A stretch of DNA of 64,000 nt from Enterobacter pseudoroggenkampii (lineage in GTDB: Bacteria > Pseudomonadota > Gammaproteobacteria > Enterobacterales > Enterobacteriaceae), in contig NZ_JAPMLV010000001.1 of NCBI RefSeq assembly GCF_026420145.1, positions 1,922,001-1,986,000 of the forward strand. Direction: 5' to 3'. Positions 1 to 8,778 of the stretch are shown in pieces; the stretch's first letter is position 1, and each line of letters begins with the position of its first letter. A program made the translations under genes and the position numbers. Under the pieces are notes generated by a model. That model saw only the letters and a program-made list of their open reading frames with translations, made no database searches and was not told the origin of the DNA.

Positions 1-23
1 TTTTACAGTTCTCTTGATGATTA

Positions 24-2639
24 TTACGCGGCAAACTGACAGTGAAACTCGCCCTGCTCGCAGGTGACGTGCAGACGTCGGTACTGCTCGTCGCTGCGGC
101 TGGCGGTAAGTAAGATCTGGCTCATCTGAGGCAGCAGAGTGTTGGTCAGAATAGCGTCCACCATGCGGCCGCCGGACTCCACCTCGGTACAGCGCTGAAC
201 AATCTGTTCCACCACGCTGTCGTCAAACTCAGAAATAATGCTGTGATTCTCTTCCAGACGACGCTGAATGCGCTTGAGCTGCAGGCGAACAATCTGCCCC
301 AGCATCTCGTCGCTGAGCGGGTAATACGGCACCACCAGCAGACGGCCCAGCAGTGCCGGTGGGAACACCTCCAGCAGCGGCTGGCGCAGCGCGCCGCTCA
401 AGGCGTCCGGCTCCGGCACCAGCTCCGGATCGGCGCACATGGCGCTAATCAGGTCGGTGCCGACGTTAGACGTCAGAATAATGATGGTGTTACGGAAATC
501 AATGTGGCGCCCCTCTCCGTCTTCCATCCAGCCTTTATCAAAGACCTGGAAGAAGATTTCGTGGACGTCCGGGTGCGCTTTTTCAATTTCGTCCAGCAGC
601 ACCACGCTGTACGGGCGGCGGCGCACGGCCTCGGTCAACACGCCGCCTTCACCATACCCTACGTATCCCGGAGGCGCACCTTTTAAGGTGGACACGGTGT
701 GTGCTTCCTGGAACTCACTCATGTTGATGGTGATAACGTTCTGCTCGCCGCCGTACAGCGACTCCGCGAGCGCCAGCGCGGTTTCGGTTTTACCGACGCC
801 GGACGGGCCGCACAGCATAAAGACGCCCACCGGTTTGTTGGGATCGTCGAGCTTCGCCCGCGAGGTTTTCACGCGGCGGGCAATCAGATCCAGACCGTGA
901 CGCTGGCCGATAACGCGCTGGTTCAGCGTGTCGGCAAGGTTGAGCACCGCGTCGATCTCGTTTTTCACCATCCGGCCCAGCGGAATCCCGGTCCAGTCAG
1001 AGACCACCGCGGCAACCACGTTTTCATCCACCGCCGCAAACAGCAGCGGTTCATCACCCTGTAAGGCGTTCAGCGCCTGCTGCTGTTCCGTCAGCTTGCC
1101 GCGCAGCTCAGCGGTATATTCCTCGCCCGCCGCGAACAGCGCGGCGCGCAGACGGATAATCTCCTGCACCAGACTGCGCTCTTCTTCCCAGCGCCGGGAC
1201 AGGGCTTCGCGTTTTGTCTCATACGCGTCGCGTTCGGCGCGTAACGTTGCTACGCGCTCAGCGTCTCCGGCACCGACGCGCGCCTCGCGTTCTGCGATCT
1301 CAATTTCCACGTCCAGCGCGGCAATATGGCGCAGGCAGTCTTCCAGCTGCGCAGGCGGCGCGCTCTGGCTGACCGCGACGCGGGCGCAGGCGGTGTCGAG
1401 CAGGGCAACGGCTTTGTCCGGCAGCTGACGCGCCGGAATGTAGCGATGCGACAGCTTCACCGCCGCGCTGACCGCTTCGTCAAGCAGCAGAACCTGGTGG
1501 TGCGTCTCCAGCGGTGACACGGTGCTGCGCAGCATCAGAATGGCTTTCGCTTCGTCCGGCTCGTGAACCTGCACCGTCTGGAAACGACGGGTCAGCGCCG
1601 GGTCTTTCTCGATGTACTTTTTGTATTCCGCCCAGGTGGTGGCGCCGATGGTGCGCAGCTGACCGCGCGCCAGCGCGGGCTTAAGCAGGTTTGCCGCATC
1701 GCCGGTCCCCTGCTGGCCGCCTGCGCCAATCAGGGTGTGGATCTCATCAATAAACAGAATGATCGGCGTGGCGCTGGACTGGACTTCGTTAATGAGCGCC
1801 TGCAGACGGGCTTCAAACTCGCCTTTCATGCCTGCACCGGCCTGCAGCATGCCGATATCCAGCAGCCACAGCTGAATGTTCTGCAGCGGCTCCGGCACGT
1901 CGCCGTCGGCGATACGCAGCGCCAGAGCTTCCACCACCGCCGTTTTCCCGACCCCGGCTTCCCCGGTCAGCAGCGGGTTGTTCTGGCGACGACGCATCAG
2001 GATATCCACCATCTGGCGGATCTCCTCGTCGCGCCCGACAACCGGGTCAATCTTCCCGTCGCGGGCGCGGGCGGTCAGATCCTGGCCGTACTGGGCCAGC
2101 GTCCCCTGCGCAGCCGGTACTGCACCCGCCGGTGCATCGACGGCAGCAGCGGCCTGCTGTGTCTCTTTGCTGTTGGCGCAAATAGCGTCGAACTGCTCAA
2201 TCAGCACCTCGACGTTAAGGCGGGTGAACTGCGACGAGATGCTTTTCAGCACGTTGGCCAGATTCCAGGTTTTCAGCATGCCGATCAGCAAATGGCCGCC
2301 GCGAATACGGCTGACGCCAAACTTCAGCGAGCCGAAGACCCAGGCGCGCTCCACGGCGCTGTCGATGTGTTCGGAGAGATCGGAAACGGAACTCGCCCCG
2401 CGCGGAAGGACATCCAGCGCGGCAACGATATCGCGCGTCAGCTGCTGTTCATCAAGGGCAAAGTGGCGGATGACCTGCTGCAGATCGCCATCCTGCTGCT
2501 GCATCAGCTGATGCAGCCAGTGCACCAGCTCAACATAGGGGTTGCCGCGCAGCTTGCAGAACGCAGTGGCGCTTTCCAGAGAGGTAAATAACAGAGTATC
2601 CAGTTTGCCGAAAAGCACGGCACGGCTTATTTCTGACAT
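24..2639 (-). CDS. clpV: T6SS AAA+ ATPase ClpV (TssH)
   Basis: Sheath-recycling ATPase of the type VI secretion system; it disassembles contracted TssB/TssC sheaths in the cytoplasm. The 871-residue protein has a ClpN-like N-domain and two AAA+ modules. The first has Walker A GEAGVGKT near residue 227 and Walker B ILFIDEIH. The second has Walker A GPSGVGKT near residue 611 and Walker B VVLLDEIE. The ATG at 2639 was chosen over upstream starts at 2651 and 2705 because GGAA lies just before it and the protein then begins [13 protein letters not shown], the usual ClpV start. It is the last gene of the locus in the window, 34 bp after tssG. Only 23 bases follow its stop, so a downstream gene such as vgrG cannot be judged. 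Confidence 0.96.
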   Translation of the reverse strand: MSEISRAVLFGKLDTLLFTSLESATAFCKLRGNPYVELVHWLHQLMQQQDGDLQQVIRHFALDEQQLTRDIVAALDVLPRGASSVSDLSEHIDSAVERAWVFGSLKFGVSRIRGGHLLIGMLKTWNLANVLKSISSQFTRLNVEVLIEQFDAICANSKETQQAAAAVDAPAGAVPAAQGTLAQYGQDLTARARDGKIDPVVGRDEEIRQMVDILMRRRQNNPLLTGEAGVGKTAVVEALALRIADGDVPEPLQNIQLWLLDIGMLQAGAGMKGEFEARLQALINEVQSSATPIILFIDEIHTLIGAGGQQGTGDAANLLKPALARGQLRTIGATTWAEYKKYIEKDPALTRRFQTVQVHEPDEAKAILMLRSTVSPLETHHQVLLLDEAVSAAVKLSHRYIPARQLPDKAVALLDTACARVAVSQSAPPAQLEDCLRHIAALDVEIEIAEREARVGAGDAERVATLRAERDAYETKREALSRRWEEERSLVQEIIRLRAALFAAGEEYTAELRGKLTEQQQALNALQGDEPLLFAAVDENVVAAVVSDWTGIPLGRMVKNEIDAVLNLADTLNQRVIGQRHGLDLIARRVKTSRAKLDDPNKPVGVFMLCGPSGVGKTETALALAESLYGGEQNVITINMSEFQEAHTVSTLKGAPPGYVGYGEGGVLTEAVRRRPYSVVLLDEIEKAHPDVHEIFFQVFDKGWMEDGEGRHIDFRNTIIILTSNVGTDLISAMCADPELVPEPDALSGALRQPLLEVFPPALLGRLLVVPYYPLSDEMLGQIVRLQLKRIQRRLEENHSIISEFDDSVVEQIVQRCTEVESGGRMVDAILTNTLLPQMSQILLTASRSDEQYRRLHVTCEQGEFHCQFAA

Positions 2640-2673
2640 GTTCGGTTCCATTGATAACAATGCGTTAGAAAAA

Positions 2674-3717
2674 TTATCGCTCTGCGCAATACACCAGATC
2701 GCCACGCGGGACAGGCCGCGGCTGAAGGCCCAGCCAGGTGTTGTAGCCTAATCGCCCGGCACCGCCGAGCGTGGTGCCCTGCACCGCGTCTTCACGCAGG
2801 ATCACCCGTGTTTCCCATTCAAACTCCACCCCGGCGTACTGACGCACCCAGTCACGCAGCTCGGTGACCCACGCTTCCCCCGGCAGAAAACGGTTGTACT
2901 CCTCCGCGCTCAGCGGGCCAATCTCGATGCGAAACTTATGCTGCACGTCGCGGACGGCGACGCCGAGAAAGGCGGACTCACCCATGCGCGGCATGCGGCG
3001 TCCTGCTCCCAGTTGCGCCTGCTCGCGCGTGGAAAGCGGCATCCACTGCGGCACGTTGCTCACCAGCTTAACCGGCGCCTTAAAATAGCTGCGCAGGATC
3101 TTCTCCAGCCCCTCCGGATCCCGCCCGTGACGGGTCAGGTGTCCGGCGTGGGTAAAGCGGGCATGCGAGCTCAGGCTGCCTTTGTTCATCTGACCCGGCT
3201 GCCCCATGCCAATCAGCGACGCCAGGTAGCCTTCAAAACGCCTGTTATCGGCGCGATCCAGTGAGACAGTGGGCTGCGCATCCGCCCAGGCACGGTAAAA
3301 CAGCAGCGCAAGGCGGTGATGGAACAGATCGGCAAACGCGCTGAGGCTGGTGTCCTGATGATGATAAATACGCTCGCGGGCGTATTCGGTCATGTGGACC
3401 GGCAGCGGGCCGTTCGGGCCAAACAGGCCGAAGCTGAGGATAGATACCTCATGCAGCCCGCTTTCCTCCCGCTGACGCACCTTAGCCAGCGTCGACGGCG
3501 CAAAACTCATCGACGGCTGCTGGCCGATGCGCAGCGGTTCAAATTTCGGCAGCGGCGCGCGGCCCAGCGGGTAGCGCTCGCCGCCCTGGGCATCAATGCG
3601 CCTTAACAGCTGAAACAGATCGTAGCGCCAGGGCGTCTCGCGCACCCCGTGCCAGAACGCATCCGGCAGCTTCGTCAGGCGATGCACGCGCAGCGGTACA
3701 GTGGCGGCGTCACTCAT
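2674..3717 (-). CDS. tssG: T6SS baseplate subunit TssG
   Basis: Baseplate wedge component (VasB/ImpH family), which works with TssE, TssF and TssK to form the platform on which the Hcp tube and TssBC sheath polymerise. At 347 residues it has the normal family length. It starts with RLTKLPDAFWHGVRETPWRY followed by FQLLRRID, the typical N-terminal signature (FF.LLRR). Its ATG overlaps the TGA of tssF by four bases, so the two are probably translationally coupled. This fits the known TssF2-TssG complex. Confidence 0.95.
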   Translation of the reverse strand: MSDAATVPLRVHRLTKLPDAFWHGVRETPWRYDLFQLLRRIDAQGGERYPLGRAPLPKFEPLRIGQQPSMSFAPSTLAKVRQREESGLHEVSILSFGLFGPNGPLPVHMTEYARERIYHHQDTSLSAFADLFHHRLALLFYRAWADAQPTVSLDRADNRRFEGYLASLIGMGQPGQMNKGSLSSHARFTHAGHLTRHGRDPEGLEKILRSYFKAPVKLVSNVPQWMPLSTREQAQLGAGRRMPRMGESAFLGVAVRDVQHKFRIEIGPLSAEEYNRFLPGEAWVTELRDWVRQYAGVEFEWETRVILREDAVQGTTLGGAGRLGYNTWLGLQPRPVPRGDLVYCAER

Positions 3718-5585
3718 ATCAGCGCCCTTTTACCCATGCGCGGCGCCCAGTAGCCAATCTCGCCGCGCTGCTGACTTTTCAGGGTGAACTCCGTAAAGCT
3801 GTTGATCGACACCAGACGGGCAAAGAGACGCTCCATCACGCTGCCGAAGAGCCACGGACTGGCGCCGGAAAAGGCTCGCTCATCCACCGTCAGGGTAATG
3901 CCGATCCCGCGGGCGAAAACGACCGGGCCGGGTTCAGGCACGCGGCGGTGAACCGGCTCCAGCACGCAGTGACGAACGCCTTCCACCTGACGCGCCACGG
4001 GCGTTTCTGCCAGGTTGGCGTACAGCCCTAACAGCTGTCGCAGCGCGACTGCGCCCTCTTCGTTTTCGCTGTCCATCAGGCTGAGGTAGTTCATCTGCAG
4101 CTGGCTGATGAGCCGCCAGGTGCTGAACCCTTCGGCCAGCGCCGGACGCGGCGGCGTCGGGCCTTTACGCAGCGTGAGGGATTTCACCGGCATGGAATCG
4201 GCCATAATGAACTGCCCGAGCTCCTGCTGCAGCATCAGCGGCAGATCGCGGCTGGTGCAGAGCACCTCGGCAGAGATATAGCGCAGGTTTTCCTGCCAGG
4301 GGGCGTGCTGTTCATCCACCAGCGAGACAAAGACCTCCGAGCCGATATAGCCGGTACGCGTACCGTAGCGCAGGGCGTGTTCGGACAGCACGCGCTGTTC
4401 GCGGCGCAGGGAAAAATAGGCCCCGTAGTTGCCCGCATCGCCGCTCCAGGTGCTCCAGAACGGACGAAACGTCTGGTCATCACGCTGGCCGTCCGCGCTG
4501 CCATAGATTTTTTTGACCGCGTAAATTTCATAATCCAGCGGACGGATGTTATCCACCACCAGATGGTATTCATGCTGGCCTTCATTCAGCTTCTGACGCG
4601 CCGCGACCTTGGGGAACAGGTTGATGACCGGCGTGCAGTGCAGCGCCAGGTGGCTGGCATCGACCACGCGCTCCAGCTGCTCATCCGACTTATCCAGCAG
4701 AATGAAGATGTCGAAGGCTTTTTCGTCTTCACAGCGCTGGATAAGCGTGCTCAGGCCGCTGAGGCTAATGAAGCGGAAACGGGCCGGAAACGCGAAATAC
4801 TCCTGCAGCAGGCGATAGCCGTCAAAGTTGCGCAGATCGTCCGGAAGCAGCGCCTGGTCAGGCTCAAAACCCTCCTGGCGCAGCGCATCCGACGCCAGCA
4901 GCTGTCGCTGCGGCTGCGGGCCGACCGTCTGACAGACGATCCCAACGTGGTGCTCCATCACCAGCTCCAGCAGCTTCAGCGCTTCAATATCCGGACCGCC
5001 GAGGAAAAATTCCAGACGGTCGAAATCCAGGTGCCCGAGGTTTTGCGGGCCGTCGCAGGCGATGCGGATCCGCAGAGCGCTGCCGATCCCCCGCTGGCTC
5101 AGCCCCAGCTGCGCGAGCGGCAGATCGGCGGGCACGCCGCCCAGCTCGACCTTGTCGATTTTCAGCGGCAGCAGGTTGACCTCGTGGGCCGTGGTATAGC
5201 TGCAGGTCACGCCGGTTTTTTTCAGCGCCAGGCTGTCCATCATGGTACCGCGCGGCACAATGAAGCCCTTGCTCAGGTCACCCCTGCTGCTGTCGGGCTC
5301 AATCTCCGCGATCGCCATCGACGGCGTGGGCGCAAGATAGTTCGGCGCAATCATCTCCAGCAGACGCTGGGAGAAGCGCGGAAACTCCGCGTCCATTTTC
5401 ATCTGCACGCGGGAGGTCAGGAAGGCGAAGCCCTCCATCAGACGTTCGGTATACGGGTCCGCCACCTCGATGCCGCGCATGCCCAGCCGCCCGGCGACTT
5501 TAGGATAGCGTTCGGCAAACTCGGCCCCCATTTCGCGCAGGTAGGCCAGCTCGCGGTTGTAGTATTCGAGCAGTTTACTTTCCAT
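3714..5585 (-). CDS. tssF: T6SS baseplate subunit TssF
   Basis: Baseplate wedge protein (VasA/ImpG family), 623 residues, the usual length. The N-terminus LLEYYNRELAYLREMG followed by FAERYPKVAGRLGM is the classic TssF opening, and LLEMIAPNYLAPTPSMAIAE is the second conserved block. It acts in the cytoplasm, docked to the membrane complex through TssK. The gene starts 2 bp after tssE and overlaps tssG by 4 bp, so tssE-tssF-tssG form one tightly packed baseplate cassette. Confidence 0.96.
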   Translation of the reverse strand: MESKLLEYYNRELAYLREMGAEFAERYPKVAGRLGMRGIEVADPYTERLMEGFAFLTSRVQMKMDAEFPRFSQRLLEMIAPNYLAPTPSMAIAEIEPDSSRGDLSKGFIVPRGTMMDSLALKKTGVTCSYTTAHEVNLLPLKIDKVELGGVPADLPLAQLGLSQRGIGSALRIRIACDGPQNLGHLDFDRLEFFLGGPDIEALKLLELVMEHHVGIVCQTVGPQPQRQLLASDALRQEGFEPDQALLPDDLRNFDGYRLLQEYFAFPARFRFISLSGLSTLIQRCEDEKAFDIFILLDKSDEQLERVVDASHLALHCTPVINLFPKVAARQKLNEGQHEYHLVVDNIRPLDYEIYAVKKIYGSADGQRDDQTFRPFWSTWSGDAGNYGAYFSLRREQRVLSEHALRYGTRTGYIGSEVFVSLVDEQHAPWQENLRYISAEVLCTSRDLPLMLQQELGQFIMADSMPVKSLTLRKGPTPPRPALAEGFSTWRLISQLQMNYLSLMDSENEEGAVALRQLLGLYANLAETPVARQVEGVRHCVLEPVHRRVPEPGPVVFARGIGITLTVDERAFSGASPWLFGSVMERLFARLVSINSFTEFTLKSQQRGEIGYWAPRMGKRALI

Positions 5586-5587
5586 GA

Positions 5588-6151
5588 TTACCCCGCATCT
5601 TTCAGTTCAAAATGGCCGTTTTCCAGATCGACATCGGTACGAAACAGAAACTCCAGCGGGTAAGGCACACACCATAAACGCCCTTTGATCTCGATGGAGA
5701 GCACGTTGTGCAGATCCAGCGAGGAGGTATCCGACACGCAGCGGACCTGCAGCCCCTGCGGCAAAATGCGCGGTTCAAAATTGATGATGGCCTCGGTGAG
5801 CTTGCGCTGAATGTCGTGCCATTCGATGTCCGACATTCTTTTCCCGGCCAGCGGCGCGACGCCGAAGTTAACCACCGAGCGGCTCACGTGCGGTAACGCG
5901 CTCAAATCACCGGAGGCATCGTGGTTGATGGTATTAAACAGCCACTGCAGATCGCGCAGGACATTGCGGCGCAGGGCGGCATGGGTGATCAGATTGCTGT
6001 TGGCCGACTCGCGCTTTTTTTCCGGGTCGTTATCAGTGAGGCGATCGAGCAGCGAAGGCTGCATTTTGTCGCGCGCCCCCACCTTCTCCTGCTTGCTGCG
6101 GGCTTGCCAGCCGCTGCGCAGCAGATCGCCTTCGCCAGCGGGATTACTCAT
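5588..6151 (-). CDS. tssE: T6SS baseplate subunit TssE (gp25-like)
   Basis: Homologue of the phage T4 gp25 baseplate protein that nucleates sheath assembly. The protein is about 187 residues. It has a family-typical N-terminal stretch (QPSLLDRLTDNDP), then RRNVLRDLQWLFNT and SVVNFGVAPLAG, which match the conserved gp25 core. There are two candidate starts, 6160 and 6151. The ATG at 6151 was taken because it begins MSNPAGEG and GGAG precedes it; it overlaps the end of tagJ. The upstream start would add only three residues. Confidence 0.92.
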   Translation of the reverse strand: MSNPAGEGDLLRSGWQARSKQEKVGARDKMQPSLLDRLTDNDPEKKRESANSNLITHAALRRNVLRDLQWLFNTINHDASGDLSALPHVSRSVVNFGVAPLAGKRMSDIEWHDIQRKLTEAIINFEPRILPQGLQVRCVSDTSSLDLHNVLSIEIKGRLWCVPYPLEFLFRTDVDLENGHFELKDAG

Positions 6152-6956
6152 CGGCTCCATCCGTCGCGAACGTCACGAGGCTCAAGGACAGCAGCGGGCT
6201 TTCGCTTTGCTCGCTCAGCCAGGCCTTCTGGCCCTGGCCTTCATACAGCGTGCCGTCAGTATCGAGCGGGTGCCAGTCGGTGGTGCGCCCCAGTTTGACC
6301 GCATCAGAGGCATCGGCTGCAAACGGGTAACGCGCCGGGATCTGACACACCTGTTCCGTACCGTCGGTCAGGCGCACCAGCGCGTGACGCCAGACCAGAT
6401 CGGTGACGCTGGCAGGCGCCTGGAAACGGATCTCCGCGATGGCGTTAAACGGCAGCCAGAAATAGCGGCCGTTGACGATGGTTTCGCACACCGGGCCGAG
6501 ACGGGCATCGCCGTCCATCAGCCAGTCAAAGGCCTGCGTCTCCTCGTTTTCAAGGGTGACACTACCAGGGTTTGCCTGCGCCTGTTCAAGGGCTTCCAGA
6601 CGCAGCGCCTGCGCGCGCTCGCCCTCCTCGCTCAGCGCCGCGGCAAGGGTGGTCAGCCACGGCCACTGGGTTTCAGGCATCGCCGGACGCGCCTGTCCCG
6701 CCATCACCTGCGCGCGCTGCAGCTCGCCCTGAATGGACTGCTCCAGCAGCGTGACGGTGGGCTTCGCCTGCGGCTTCAACGCCAGCCAGCTTTTCAGCTG
6801 GGTCAGGGCACGCGTCCAGTTGCCGCTGAGGGTTAAAAACTGCACGAACGCGGCGCGGAGGTCGGCATCCGCCGGACGGGCTTTGATTTCAGCTTCAAGG
6901 CGCGCGAGCGCGTCGTTAAGCGACTCACCCGCCAGGTGTTGATAGAGCGTATTCAT
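6144..6956 (-). CDS. tagJ: T6SS accessory protein TagJ (ImpE family)
   Basis: ImpE/TagJ family protein of about 270 residues. In other bacteria TagJ binds the N-terminal part of TssB and has been linked to ClpV recruitment. The N-terminal half is a helical TPR-like repeat region (LNDALARLEAEIKARPADAD, FVQFLTLSGNWTRALTQL). The C-terminal half carries the ImpE block (CETIVNGRYFWLPFNAIAEI followed by RFQAP). The ATG at 6956 is preferred over 6962 because AAGGA lies six bases upstream of it. The 3' end overlaps tssE. Its presence beside pppA and fha is usual for phosphorylation-controlled T6SS loci. Confidence 0.9.
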   Translation of the reverse strand: MNTLYQHLAGESLNDALARLEAEIKARPADADLRAAFVQFLTLSGNWTRALTQLKSWLALKPQAKPTVTLLEQSIQGELQRAQVMAGQARPAMPETQWPWLTTLAAALSEEGERAQALRLEALEQAQANPGSVTLENEETQAFDWLMDGDARLGPVCETIVNGRYFWLPFNAIAEIRFQAPASVTDLVWRHALVRLTDGTEQVCQIPARYPFAADASDAVKLGRTTDWHPLDTDGTLYEGQGQKAWLSEQSESPLLSLSLVTFATDGADE

Positions 6957-6965
6957 TGCCATTCC

Positions 6966-7964
6966 TTAATTTGCCGCGCGCCATGCGCCGACGGCCGGAT
7001 CGCGCAGCTGAGGACGCAGGGTGTCAATCAGAACGATATTCAGCGGCGTGCCGGGTGCGACCCAGGCGCTCCAGGTTTTTTTCACCGCCGCGATACGCGC
7101 CTGCAGTTTTGCATCATCGCTGGCGGTTTCACGGGAAATCTCCACCGCGACCGTGCCGTTGCTCTTCCAGCTGTTCAGGGCATTGTCGTAAGGCAGGATC
7201 ATCCAGCTCTGGTCGCTGTTTGGGGTGCTGAATACCATGCGCTCTTTGTTGACGGAGGTGATCAGCGCGTTTTCCGGGTCGGCGCTTTGATTCAGCCCGG
7301 TGACCGGGAAGCCATGAATGTAGGTCACCGCCATCTCTTTCTGCCCGCCGTTGCGGGACTGCGACACAACGGTGTGTCCGCTCAGCCAGCTGCCGTTCCC
7401 GCAGCGGGTGGTGTCAGAATCCGGAATAAAGAGCGCCGGTGCAGAAGCGCCCCCTTCCCAGAAGGTCCGCAGGTGGCAGCCGTCCTGAAGCGTAAACTCC
7501 TGCCACGGCGTACGGTCGGCGGCAACGGTGCGGGAAGCCACGTTCTGATCGGGCGGCAGTAACGCGCCGCTGGCTGGGGTGGCGGTGACGATCGCGGCAG
7601 ACGCGGCCTGCTCCTGTTTCACCACCAGCGCCCAGTCCTGCGCTTTGCCAGCCGTGCCCTGCGCCAGCGTGGTACCCGCCGGATCGTTGAGCGTCCAGCT
7701 GAGTTTATTCACTTTGCTGCACTGGTGTTCCAGCAGTGAGCCAAGACGCGGCACAAAGTTCTCCAGCACGGAGACGTCTTTCTTGCCGTTCGCCACAATA
7801 CGCAGCGCCACCTCAGGCTTACACCAGCTCTGCGGCGTGTTGTCTTTGATGTTGTCGATCCAGATATCCAGCTTCTGCGCAGGAGACTGCACGATGCGGA
7901 AATTTTCAGCCTGCGCGGTGGAGGTCGCCGCCAGAAGTGCCAAACCCGATAGCCAAAGTTTCAT
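6966..7964 (-). CDS. Unrecognised exported protein in the T6SS locus
   Basis: A 332-residue protein that begins with a clear Sec signal peptide (MKLWLSGLALLAATSTAQA, cleavage likely before ENFRI). The mature part has four cysteines (about residues 48, 82, 153 and 178), enough for two periplasmic disulfides, and no lipobox or membrane segment. The ATG at 7964 has AAGGA five bases upstream; the longer frame to 8111 runs into pppA and is not used. It lies 16 bp after pppA and 9 bp before tagJ, so it is probably co-expressed with the regulatory genes. I do not recognise the family. A role in the periplasm, such as sensing or envelope support for the T6SS, is inference from position and signal peptide only. 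Confidence 0.8.
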   Translation of the reverse strand: MKLWLSGLALLAATSTAQAENFRIVQSPAQKLDIWIDNIKDNTPQSWCKPEVALRIVANGKKDVSVLENFVPRLGSLLEHQCSKVNKLSWTLNDPAGTTLAQGTAGKAQDWALVVKQEQAASAAIVTATPASGALLPPDQNVASRTVAADRTPWQEFTLQDGCHLRTFWEGGASAPALFIPDSDTTRCGNGSWLSGHTVVSQSRNGGQKEMAVTYIHGFPVTGLNQSADPENALITSVNKERMVFSTPNSDQSWMILPYDNALNSWKSNGTVAVEISRETASDDAKLQARIAAVKKTWSAWVAPGTPLNIVLIDTLRPQLRDPAVGAWRAAN

Positions 7965-7980
7965 ATCGTTCCTTGTGTGT

Positions 7981-8778
7981 CTAATCAGTTCCGCAGGGAA
8001 GAAATTGTGCTGCGTCAGAGAGGGTGTGCAGCAAAGTGGTGTCCTGAGGGTTGCCCATCCATACCGCCAGGGCAGTATAGTTATCCTGAGCATTCCCCTC
8101 CTGTTCGCCATTCTTTTGAATGATTTGGTTCATTAAGGTCAGCCACTCCTGCGGCGTATTGACCATATGCAGCGACTGCTTCATTTGCTCTTCGCTGACG
8201 CCGTGCCAGAACCCGTCGGTGCACAGTAAAAAGGCATCGCCGTCCTCAACCTGCACCACATCGCTGTAGCTCGCTTCCGGCCCGCCGTTTTCAATCCCCA
8301 GCGCCAGATAGAGCAGGTTGCTGTTCAGGTTGTCGGTCTGGTGCCCGGCATCTTTCATCTGCTGCACCAGGCTGTGGTCGGTAGTCACATGCCACAGCCA
8401 TCCCCGGCGAAACAGGTACAGGCGGCTATCTCCGGCGTGCGCCCAGTAGGCCAGCCCGTAATCACGATCAATGAACAGGCTGACCAGCGTCGTGCCCATC
8501 CGGCGATAGTCCTGTACGGCCTGCTGTTCGCTGAGAATGGTGCGGTTCGCCGTCTGCACGTAGTCGCGGATGTGCTGCGCATTAAGATGTTTGTCGCCAT
8601 CGAAGCGGGAGATAATGCTGTTGCGGGCCAGCGCTGCGGCCACCTCGCCGCCCGGCAGCCCCGCGATGCCGTCGCAGACGACAAAGCAGGCTGAACGTTC
8701 CCCTATGGTTTCTCCCGTCTGATCCTGGTTGCTGGCGCGCGTCCCCTGGCGGGAGAGAGAAGCCGTTGCGATATTCAT
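7981..8778 (-). CDS. pppA: PP2C-type Ser/Thr phosphatase PppA
   Basis: Cytoplasmic metal-dependent phosphatase of the PPM/PP2C family, 265 residues. The metal-binding motifs are visible in order: SNQDQ, CDGIAGLPGGE (the DGxxG block), GTTLV, AHAGDSRLYLFR, CTDGFW and the final DNYTAL. In T6SS loci of this kind PppA removes the phosphate that the kinase PpkA puts on Fha and so turns firing down. The start ATG overlaps the TGA of the fha gene by four bases, which supports co-translation with its expected substrate. No ppkA is visible in the window. Confidence 0.92.
   Translation of the reverse strand: MNIATASLSRQGTRASNQDQTGETIGERSACFVVCDGIAGLPGGEVAAALARNSIISRFDGDKHLNAQHIRDYVQTANRTILSEQQAVQDYRRMGTTLVSLFIDRDYGLAYWAHAGDSRLYLFRRGWLWHVTTDHSLVQQMKDAGHQTDNLNSNLLYLALGIENGGPEASYSDVVQVEDGDAFLLCTDGFWHGVSEEQMKQSLHMVNTPQEWLTLMNQIIQKNGEQEGNAQDNYTALAVWMGNPQDTTLLHTLSDAAQFLPCGTD

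Noticed and set aside
1563..2591. Long plus-strand ORF opposite clpV (342 codons) and similar ORFs at 4305-5663 and 46908-48026
   Set aside because: They are antisense to strongly conserved genes, have Arg/Gln/His-rich translations typical of shadow frames, and lack homology and ribosome-binding sites.
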